Shown here piece after piece: positions 55,888 through 64,000 of a DNA stretch of 64,000 nucleotides; within the stretch, counting starts at the first letter, position 1; the number at the start of each line of letters is the position of its first letter. The position numbers and the translations under genes were made by a program. The notes beneath the pieces are model-generated. The model was not told the origin of the DNA. It did not search any database and saw only the letters and a list, made by a program, of their open reading frames with translations. Location: positions 29,680,176-29,744,175 of the forward strand of contig CM036771.1 of NCBI GenBank assembly GCA_020796225.1. Direction: 5' to 3'. The DNA is from Arion vulgaris. Taxonomy: Eukaryota; Mollusca; Gastropoda; Stylommatophora; Arionidae.

Positions 55888-56218
55888 TAAAGTAAGTCTA
55901 CTTTTGTGACAAGTTTATGAAATATGTGAGTAAACTTTTGTGATAAATTTATGAAATATGTGATTAAACTTTTGTGACAAGTTTATGAAATATGCAATTC
56001 AACTTTCGTGACAAGTTTATGAAATATGTGATTCAACTTTTGTGACAATTTTACGAAACAAGTGATTGAACTTTTGTGACAATTTTACGAAACATAAGTG
56101 TCAACTTTTGTGACAGGTTTACGAAATATATGTGTCAACTTGTGACAAGTTTATGATATATGTGATTCAACTTTTGTGACAAATTTATGAGACACGTGAT
56201 TCAACTTTTGTGATATCA
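55888..56218. repeat. 34-bp tandem repeat, about 9.7 diverged copies
   Basis: TTTTGTGACAAGTTTATGAA plus ATATGTGATTCAAC recurs at about 34 bases. Confidence 0.9.
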
Positions 56219-56227
56219 CGGCTCTTA

Positions 56228-56405
56228 GTAAAATGCTTAGTAAATAGGGGAAGGCCTAGACAGACCTGGAGAAGAGATCTGGAGGTTGATATTAAAAGGA
56301 TAGGTGAAACATGGAAAGAATTGGAAGACATGACAAGAGAGAGGAAGAGCTGAATGAAGTTTGCTGAAGACCTGTGCTCCGTTGGGAGTTGAAAGGTGAA
56401 GATGA
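56228..56405 (+). mobile_element. LINE 3' coding end, CR1-like
   Basis: NRGRPRQTWRRDLEVDIKRI, GETWKELEDMTRERKS, a stop in place of the usual Trp, and KFAEDLCSVGS. This GRPRxTWRRDLE ... W ... LC pattern is the standard ORF2 C-terminus of CR1-like LINEs. The 5' part ends at the 34-bp array. Confidence 0.75.
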
Positions 56406-57097
56406 AGAAAAAGCAAAATGCTGTCATTAAAAATTTTTATTAAAATGTTGTTACTCAAATTCTACATTTTTTCATCTACGTCTTTATTGAAAACATCCGC
56501 CTTTCTTACATTAACCAAGAATCTAAAAACAAGAAATTGTGAAGTGTACAGAACAATCAATTTGATAAGTCAAGTAACTAGAATACTTCTAAAAATATAC
56601 AAAACATTAAAATTGAAATAGACTTGGAGATTGATGGAGAGAAAATTACATTCCGCAATAACAAAGGAACAAAAGAAGCAATATTTTGTTTACACGTAGT
56701 TAAATAAACAAAATATATCAAAGTTGTTAAAAAAAGTATCTAAACATGGTTCATTGACTACAGGAAAGCTTTTGATGATTCAGCACGAAGAACTAATCAC
56801 GTGTTCCCCCAATAGATGAAACATGGATGGACAAAACAAACATCAAGTTAATCAGTAATCTATACTAGAAACAAATAGTAATAGTTTGAAATGTCAATTA
56901 TTACTCGCTATATACGAGTATATATATATATTAATATCATAAGAGAAGTAAGTTAAGTTTGTGTGCATTCACCGTGTCTAAAGGGATCTAAGGGCGAAAG
57001 GATTAGCTTCATTACATCGAGTTTTTCTTTATGCTTCGTTCTTCTTAGCAATAAATGGCAATCTACCTGCTTTAGAGTGTTGTACCGTAGCCTTCGT
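56406..57097. other. Unassigned AT-rich sequence
   Basis: A short run at 56,750-56,780 (VHWLQESF-like in one frame) could be a LINE DYRKAFD remnant, but I cannot support it. No gene recognised. Confidence 0.35.
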
Positions 57098-57262
57098 TAA
57101 CATACCTCAGGCGGGCTCCAAACAAAACATACCTCAGGCGGGCTCCAAACAAAACATACCTCAGGCGGGCTCCAAACAAAACATACCTCAGGCGGGCTCC
57201 AAACAAAACATACCTCAGGCGGGCTCCAAACAAAACATACCTCAGGCGGGCTCCAAACAAAA
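57098..57262. repeat. 27-bp tandem repeat, 6 copies
   Basis: ACATACCTCAGGCGGGCTCC plus AAACAAA repeats six times without change, so the expansion is very recent. Confidence 0.95.
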
Positions 57263-57293
57263 CAACAAATTCTAGGAAATAAGACCACAGCCT

Positions 57294-58470
57294 CCAGTAT
57301 TGTCAGTATCCTCGCATTCCAGTATTGTCAGTATCCTCACATTCCAGTATTGTCAGTATCCTCACATTCCAGTATTGTCAGTATCCTCACATTCCAATAT
57401 TGTCAGTATCCTCACATTCCAGTATTGTCAGTATCCTCACATTCCAGTATTGTCAGTATCCTCACATTCCAGTATTGTCAGTATCCTCACATTCCAGTAT
57501 TGTCAGTATCCTCACATTCCAGTATTGTCAGTATCCTCACATTCCAGTATTGTCAGTATCCTCACATTCCAGTATTGTCAGTATCCTCACATTCCAGTAT
57601 TGTCAGTATCCTCACATTCCAGTATTGTCAGTATCCTCACATTCCAGTATTGTCAGTATCCTCACATTCCAGTATTGTCAGTATCCTCACATTCCAGTAT
57701 TGTCAGTATCCTCACATTCCAGTATTGTCAGTATCCTCACATTCCAGTATTGTCAGTATCCTCACATTCCAGTATTGTCAGTATCCTCACATTCCAGTAT
57801 TGTCAGTATCCTCACATTCCAGTATTGTCAGTATCCTCACATTCCAGTATTGTCAGTATCCTCACATGCCAGTATTGTCAGTATCCTCACATTCCAGTAT
57901 TGTCAGTATCCTCACATTCCAGTATTGTCAGTATCCTCACATTCCAGTATTGTCAGTATCCTCACATTCCAGTATTGTCAGTATCCTCACATTCCAGTAT
58001 TGTCAGTATCCTCACATTCCAGTATTGTCAGTATCCTCACATTCCAGTATTGTCAGTATCCTCACATTCCAGTATTGTCAGTATCCTCACATTCCAGTAT
58101 TGTCAGTATCCTCACATTCCAGTATTGTCAGTATCCTCACATTCCAGTATTGTCAGTATCTCTCAATTCCAGTATTGTCAGTATCCTCACATTCCAGTAT
58201 TTGTATGCGTATCCTCACATTCCAGTATTGTCAGTATCCTCACATTCCAGTATTGTCAGTATCCTCACATTCCAGTATTGTCAGTATCCTCACATTCCAG
58301 TATTGTCAGTATCCTCACATTCCAGTATTGTCAGTACTCCTCACATTCCAGTATTGTTGTAAGTCATCCTCACATTCCAGTATTGTCAGTATCTCACATT
58401 AAAGTATTGTCAGTATCCTCACATTCAGTATTGTCAGTATCTACATTAGTATTGTCAGTATCTCAATTAC
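57294..58470. repeat. 25-bp satellite, about 46 copies
   Basis: CAGTATTGTCAGTATCCTCA plus CATTC repeats with almost no change to about 58,140, then errors and indels accumulate to 58,470. Because 25 is not a multiple of 3, the 428-residue plus-strand ORF cycles through three frames of the same unit; it is not a gene. Confidence 0.95.
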
Positions 58471-58499
58471 ATATCAGTATTAATCTATTGTTACGTTTC

Positions 58500-59575
58500 A
58501 ATGAATATCATATATATTTGTTACAAGTTAGTTTTACATCAATGAATATCAGTATTATTATATTTGTTACAATTGTTTTACACTAATGAATATCAGTATT
58601 ATTAATATTTTGTTACAAGTTGTTTAACTAATGAATATCAGTATTATTAATATTTTGTTACCAGTTAAGTTTTACACTAATGAATATCAGTATTATTAAT
58701 ATTTTGTTACAAGTTAAGTTTTACACTAATGAATATCAGTATTATTAATATTTTGTTACAAGTTAAGTTTTACACTAATGAATATCAGTATTATTAATAT
58801 TTTGTTACAAGTTAAGTTTTACACTAATGAATATCAGTATTATTAATATTTTGTTACAAGTTAAGTTTTACACTAATGAATATCAGTATTATTAATATTT
58901 TGTTACAAGTTAAGTTTTACACTAATGAATATCAGTATTATTAATATTTTGTTACAAGTTAAGTTTTACACTAATGAATATCAGTATTATTAATATTTTG
59001 TTACAAGTTAAGTTTTACACTAATGAATATCAGTATTATTAATATTTTGTTACAAGTTAAGTTTTACACTAATGAATATCAGTATTATTAATATTTTGTT
59101 ACAAGTTAAGTTTTACACTAATGAATATCAGTATTATTAATATTTTGTTACAAGTTAAGTTTTACACTAATGAATATCAGTATTATTAATATTTTGTTAC
59201 AAGTTCAGTTTTACACTAATGCATATCAGTATTATTAATATTTTGTTACCAGTTAAGTTTTACACTAATGAATATCAGTATTATTAATATTTTGTTACAA
59301 GTTAAGTTTTACACTAATGAATATCAGTATTATTAATATTTTGTTACAAGTTAAGTTTTACACTAATGAATATCAGTATTATTAATATTTTGTTACAAGT
59401 TAAGTTTTACACTAATGAATATCAGTATTATTAATATTTTGTTACAAGTTCAGTTTTACACTAATGAATATCAGTATTATTAATATTTTGTTACAAGTTC
59501 AGTTTTACACTAATGAATATCAGTATTATGTTACAAGTTAAGTTTTACAATAATGAATATCAGTATTATTAATAT
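58500..59575. repeat. 49-bp satellite, about 21 copies
   Basis: AATATCAGTATTATTAATAT, TTTGTTACAAGTTAAGTTTT and ACACTAATG recur every 49 bases. The left 130 bases are degenerate and carry CAGTATT-rich motifs of the preceding array. Confidence 0.95.
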
Positions 59576-59577
59576 TT

Positions 59578-59895
59578 TTCATCAATAAATAACCATAGAC
59601 TCATAGACTTGAGTAACATTGCAAACACGCTTACAGTGTTCTACCAAACATATACAAATATCAGCCCCCATTGAACAGGAATTTTGATTTTCTCATCTGA
59701 GCTAGTTGGCCTTATGTTGCCGTGGGCCATGGTTGTACAAAGCAATTACACCTTAGATTCAAAATATTCCCAGTGATCTCCGGAAAATATGCATATGTGT
59801 GCTGAACGATGCGATCCAGATTCGACGTACAAGCTTCAGAATACAAGACTAACGTCTTAACCCCTTCACCACAGAGACCACCATGTTTATTGAAC
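59578..59895 (-). mobile_element. tRNA-headed SINE
   Basis: Minus strand: GTGGTGAAGGGGTTAAGACG (A-box arm) and GTACGTCGAATCTGGATCGC (B-box arm) about 30 bases apart, then a body with GCAACATAAGGCCAACTAGC and GGTAGAACACTGTAAGCGTG, ending CTATGGTTATTTATTGATG. The 3' part recurs at 39,670-39,835. The end abuts the 49-bp satellite. Confidence 0.65.
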
Positions 59896-59907
59896 AGTGA
59901 CTTACTT

Positions 59908-60165
59908 GGATATTCTGTCCTGTGTATGTGGGTGTTCCCGGCAATGTGAGATAGCATAAACAGCATTGATTTTGGGAAGTTGAGGATGGATAAGGTGATG
60001 TTCTTCGGTCTCTTGACCACCGCCTGTTTGATGAGGACACTAACATTGATGTTGAATCTATTCATCGTTTTAAGGAGTTTGTATGCTTGAGTGTCAGCTT
60101 GAGGAGTGTGTTTAACCGGCGAGCTACAAGAACCTTCAGAATGTATACCCTTCAACATAATTTGA
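59908..60165 (+). mobile_element. LINE C fragment: RNase H end and 3' UTR
   Basis: The plus strand reads TWIFCPVYVGVPGNVR (RNase H PGHAGVxGN block, decayed), GDVLRSLDHRLFDEDTNIDV, then UTR with GTGTGTTTAACCGGCGAGCT. It aligns with the reverse complement of 2,960-3,240 and lacks the CCAATAA tail. Confidence 0.75.
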
Positions 60166-60259
60166 AAGTACATTACTAGAAAATGTTTTGTGATGTTCAA
60201 TTTAAAATACTTGACGTACCTAATAAAAAGTGCTTTATCATGTTCCGTTGTAAGTAGTT

Positions 60260-60292
60260 TACTTAACTACTCTCTCTCTCTCTCTCTCTCTC
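60260..60292. repeat. CT microsatellite
   Basis: A run of CT at 60,271-60,293, possibly the AG-rich tail of the next minus-strand LINE. Confidence 0.9.
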
Positions 60293-61470
60293 TTTAGCCT
60301 TTTACATCCTTGGTGTTTAGGGTAGCAACAAACACACACCATTCTTCTCTATTCATGGCCTTTCTCTGTATTGTGTTCCAGTTATGATTCATATCTTTCA
60401 GTTCTTGCTCTATTCATGGCCTTTCTCTGTATTGTGTTCCAGTTATGATTCATATCTTTCAGTTCTTGCTCTATTCATGGCCTTTCTCTGTATTGTGTTC
60501 CAGTTATGATTCATATCTTTCAGTTCTTGCTCTATTCATGGCCTTTCTCTGTATTGTGTTCCAGTTATGATTCATATCTTTCAGTTCTTGCTCTATTCAT
60601 GGCCTTCCACTGTATTGTGTTCCAGTTATGATTCATTTCTTTCAGTTCTTGCTCTATTCATGACCTTTCTCTGTATTGTGTTCCAGTTATGATTCATATC
60701 TTTCAGTTCTTGCTCTATTCATGGCCTTTCTCTGTATTGTGTTCCAGTTATGATTCATATCTTTCAGTTCTTGCTCTATTCATGGCCTTCCACTGTATTG
60801 TGTTCCAGTTATGATTCATATCTTTCAGTTCTTGCTTTATTCATGTCCTTCCTCTGTATTGTGTTCCAGTTATGATTCATATCTTTCAGTTCTTGCTCTA
60901 TTCATGTCCTTCCTCTGTATTGTGTTCCAGTTATGATTCATATCTTTCAGTTCTTGCTCTATTCATGGCCTTTCTCTGTATTGTGTTCCAGTTATGATTC
61001 ATATCTTTCAGTTCTTGCTCTATTCATGGCCTTCCACTGTATTGTGTTCCAGTTATGATTCATATCTTTCAGTTCTTGCTTTATTCATGTCCTTCCTCTG
61101 TATTGTGTTCCAGTTATGATTCATATCTTTCAGTTCTTGCTTTATTCATGTCCTTCCTCTGTATTGTGTTCCAGTTATGATTCATATCTTTCAGTTCTTG
61201 CTCTATTGTTCTCCTCCAGGTTGTCTTGGGTCTTTCACGTTTTCGCTTACCCTCTGGAGTACATCTCAGTGCAGTTTTCTTATCAGAGCTAGTCTACATG
61301 CGTACCACATGCCCGATCCTTGGCAGCGTTGCCTTCGGATGATGGTGCTTATATTCTGCTGTTGGCATAATGTGAGAAGTTCTTGGTTAGAGATAGTATT
61401 TGGCCAGAACACAAGTAAGATTTTTCGCAGACAAGCTGCATGAAAGGTGTAGAGTTTGGACAAATTTACC
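60293..61470 (-). mobile_element. LINE ORF2 C-terminus carrying an internal satellite
   Basis: Minus strand: FHAACLRKILLVFWPNTISN (RT C-terminal block), TPEGKRKRERPKTTWRRTIE, the segment QELKDMNHNWNTIQRKAMNR, then REEWCVFVATLNTKDVKG and a stop near 60,297. This is the classic GRPKTTWRR ... W ... DR ... W end of CR1-like ORF2. The middle segment is repeated about 14 times as DNA. Confidence 0.8.
60350..61207. repeat. 61-bp satellite expanded inside LINE coding sequence
   Basis: CTTTCTCTGTATTGTGTTCC, AGTTATGATTCATATCTTTC and AGTTCTTGCTCTATTCATGG recur every 61 bases (60,421 to 60,482). The segment is present once in the ancestral LINE reading frame. 61 is not a multiple of 3, so the LINE frame is destroyed. 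Confidence 0.95.
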
Positions 61471-62539
61471 TACTAGAAAGTGTTTTATCATGTTCCGTTG
61501 TAAGTACTTTACTTACCTACAAAAATGTACCTTGTCGTCGTCCATTAAAGACGACTTTGCCTAATTAGCTGACCGCATTATATCACGCACCTCCAAATGA
61601 ATTCAACTTCTTTCTCCACATGTATGTTGTCTCTTTCTCTTGTAATTCCTTTTAACTCGCACTCTTGAAAATACTCTTTCTTACGCCCACAAAAAACAAA
61701 AAGAATTTTCTTGACCAGCCTCTAAATTATGATTGCACTCTGTCCACGAAACTAGCATGTCTCTGATTGCGAAAATATCGCGTCTTTGTTTGCTAAAATA
61801 TCGTGTCTCTGGTTGCAAAGATATTGTGTCTCTGACTACGAAAAATAATTAGCTTGATGCCCACTTAAAGTACTGCACTTTAATTCTGCAAACGTGTACC
61901 TCGTTTTACTCTTAAGCTACTTTATTGATATTACTTCAGGTCTGATGAACTTTTCTTTTCTTGTTCAATCATGTATGAGACTCGTTACTTACTAGTTGAC
62001 ATTTCTGAAAGGTTCTGCAGTCACATACAATACCCGTCCTCTGACCTGGATGTCAGTTTCGATAGCTAAATGCTACCACTCCTGAATATAACCTTCCTGT
62101 TATGTTACTGAAGCCATTAATTACTTCAAGCGATGTGTGTAAACAAAGGGGAAAAAATAAATGTATTTTATATGCTGTGTCATGCGACATGTACTTGTGA
62201 TCTGATGAAATGATAGAATAACGATTGTTTGTTTGTTTGTTTGTTTGTTTGTTTGTGTTAGTTCGTTCTTATCAAGCAAATGTTACCTCCTCTAATGTGG
62301 GAGTAAGGTTTGTCTGAATGGCGAGGGACACTAGTCAAAAGAAAAGCATGCTTCACGCAAAAATTAGTCAGAGGCGTCATATTAGGCGCATAGCTAAGCA
62401 TTAATTCGCAGCAGGCGAACGAAAGAAAAAGAATCAACTATGTTAACGACTCTTTGTGAGCTGTGTGGTTTATGCCCAGGTTAGGACAAAACGGCATGCA
62501 GGACAGGCCCATTCGGATTCCTGCCAAAGTTTATGCTCA
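61471..62539. other. Unassigned sequence with small repeats
   Basis: GTCTCTGATTGCGAAAATAT and variants occur three to four times at 61,756-61,845; TTTG repeats lie at 62,226-62,258. No gene or element recognised. Confidence 0.45.
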
Positions 62540-62735
62540 TTGTTTCATTCTGTCATTCTCCAGCATTCCGATCCGTACAGCAATGTTGACAGCACACAGC
62601 TGTTGTAGATACTAGTCTTGGTTCTGATGCTGTATTGGGCAGATTTCCAGGCGGTCTGAAGGGTCATGAATGCACTTCGTGCCTTGCTCAGTCTGCTTTT
62701 AATGTCAGATCCAGCGCCTCCTTCATTGCTAATAA
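62540..62735 (-). mobile_element. LINE reverse-transcriptase C-terminal fragment
   Basis: The minus strand reads DIKSRLSKARSAFMTLQTAW, SIRTKTSIYNSCVLSTLLYG and SECWRMTE, an unbroken run of the conserved post-palm RT blocks. One of the least damaged LINE fragments at protein level. Both ends are truncated. Confidence 0.8.
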
Positions 62736-62838
62736 CACTTCCAAATCTACCACCCCTACTACCACCACCACTAATATCACCACTACCACCATCGCCACTA
62801 CTACTACTAACTACCAGAAACCATTACATTATCTAGAT
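62736..62838. repeat. ACC/ACT trinucleotide repeats and flank
   Basis: ACCACCACCACTAATATCAC and ACTACTACTACTAAC. Simple repeats only. Confidence 0.85.
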
Positions 62839-62945
62839 CATAGATTCCCAAACTTTTTCGGTCCACCGCCCACTTTGTACGACATAAACTTTGTAACGTT
62901 CCCCTCCCTCTCCACATTATAACAGTTTGCCAACGCCCCCTCACA
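62839..62945 (+). mobile_element. hAT-like terminal fragment
   Basis: CATAGATTCCCAAACTTTTT then CGGTCCACCGCCCAC resembles the end at 9,519-9,540 read outward (CATAGGTTCCCAACC). Only one end is seen; no matching right end or 8-bp duplication is visible because the next array starts soon after. Confidence 0.4.
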
Positions 62946-62974
62946 CATATATACATGCTCTGTTTTCTCTTTGG

Positions 62975-63930
62975 CATTGAAAATTGATATATATTTCTGT
63001 CATACAAGGTTAATTTTCAAATAATTATATGTATGAAATAGAAAATTGATATATATTTCTGTAATACAAGGTTAATTTTCAAATGATTATATGCATGAAA
63101 TAGAAAATTGATATATATTTCTGTAATACAAGGTTAATTTTCAAATGATTATATTCATGAAATAGAAAATTGATATATATTTCTGTAATACAAGGTTATG
63201 ACTGGTCAAATCCCGACGTTCTAGTCGAATCAGCTGCGGACAGTTTGCTTGCAAATTGTTTCCGTTGATTTTAACAAAGGACGATGGCGCCACCCGTTGA
63301 AAGCAATGGAAACTACTGAACGTATAAGGTGTAAATCAACGACTTTTTACTGTGTGATGGCTACGTCCTAAGATATGCAGATTTTTATAATACAAGGTTA
63401 ATTTTCAAATGATTATATGCATGAAATAGAAAATTGATATATATTTCTGTCATACAAGGTTAATTTTCAAATGATTATATGTATGAAATAGAAAATTGAT
63501 ATATATTTCTGTAATACAAGGTTAATTTTCAAATGATTATATGTATGAAATAGAAAATTGATATATATTTCTGTAATACAAGGTTAATTTTCAAATGATT
63601 ATATGCATGAAATAGAAAATTGATATATATTTCTGTAATACAAGGTTAATTTTCAAATGATTATATGTATGAAATAGAAAATTGATATATATTTCTATAA
63701 TACAAGGTTAATTTTCAAATGATTATATGCATGAAATAGAAAATTGATATATATTCTCTAAATACAAGGTTAATTTTCAAATGATTATATGCATGAAATA
63801 GAAAATTGATATATATTTCTGTAATACAAGGTTAATTTTCAAATGATTATATGTATGAAATAGAAAATTGATATATATTTCTGTCATACAAGGTTAATTT
63901 TCAAATGATTATATTCATGAAATAGAAAAT
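62975..63930. repeat. 62-bp satellite, interrupted, about 12 copies
   Basis: GAAATAGAAAATTGATATAT, ATTTCTGTAATACAAGGTTA and ATTTTCAAATGATTATATGC recur every 62 bases (63,481 to 63,543). An unrelated stretch of about 185 bases interrupts it at 63,199-63,385. Confidence 0.95.
63199..63385. other. Non-satellite island inside the 62-bp array
   Basis: Starts TGACTGGTCAAATCCCGACG after ACAAGGTTA and ends before ATAATACAAGGTTAATTTTC. It is GC-richer than the array, with GGACGATGGCGCCACCCGTT. No TIR, poly-A or B box is visible. Confidence 0.5.
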
Positions 63931-64000
63931 TGATGAAAAAATGGACCGAGTAAGACGACATAAGATGAATTTAAATGCAGAATTCAAACTTTAAATGCAG

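Noticed and set aside
57300..58586. 428-residue plus-strand ORF (and two overlapping ORFs of about 350 residues)
   Set aside because: It is the 25-bp satellite read in three successive frames; all three frames are open, and there is no start context or non-repeat domain.

Overview
This is a stretch of a repeat-rich animal genome, probably a marine or lophotrochozoan invertebrate. The evidence is TTAGGG-type repeats, tRNA-derived SINEs, many APE-type LINEs, a Penelope-like element, and no bacterial-style gene packing. The species cannot be fixed from the sequence. I found no intact host protein-coding gene. The only plausible host signal is a promoter/first-exon-like block at about 17,290-17,755. 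By adding spans, roughly a third of the window is tandem repeat (about 35 arrays, units 15-77 bp) and much of the rest is transposon debris.

Layout: 0-10 kb is a pile of nested LINEs. LINE 'C' sits inside LINE 'H', next to LINE 'A' (endonuclease, RT, RNase H, zinc-binding tail), which is split by a reverse-oriented LINE 'B'. 10.6-15.4 kb is a 17-bp satellite split by a nearly complete 3' half of LINE 'D'. 15.5-32 kb holds arrays, SINE heads and LINE 3' ends. 32.5-37.3 kb is a Penelope-like element with terminal repeats, an inverted partial copy and hammerhead-like motifs, inserted in a 42-bp satellite. 37.5-49.9 kb holds Penelope ends, SINEs with target-site duplications, a hAT-like MITE, and a 1.76-kb insertion of unknown type in a LINE C copy. 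50-64 kb is mostly arrays, two of which grew out of LINE coding sequence.

How it fits together: the LINEs fall into families recognisable by their 3' tails (GAA for B, CCAATAA for C, CATAA for D, ATG for E/G, ATT for F). A SINE family shares the GAA tail with LINE B and shares a 3' module of about 200 bp with the unknown insertion, suggesting one reverse transcriptase served all three. Several minisatellites began as slippage duplications inside dead LINEs or SINE heads, so mobile elements seem to seed the satellites here, and new elements then land in the satellites. Letter names for families are mine.
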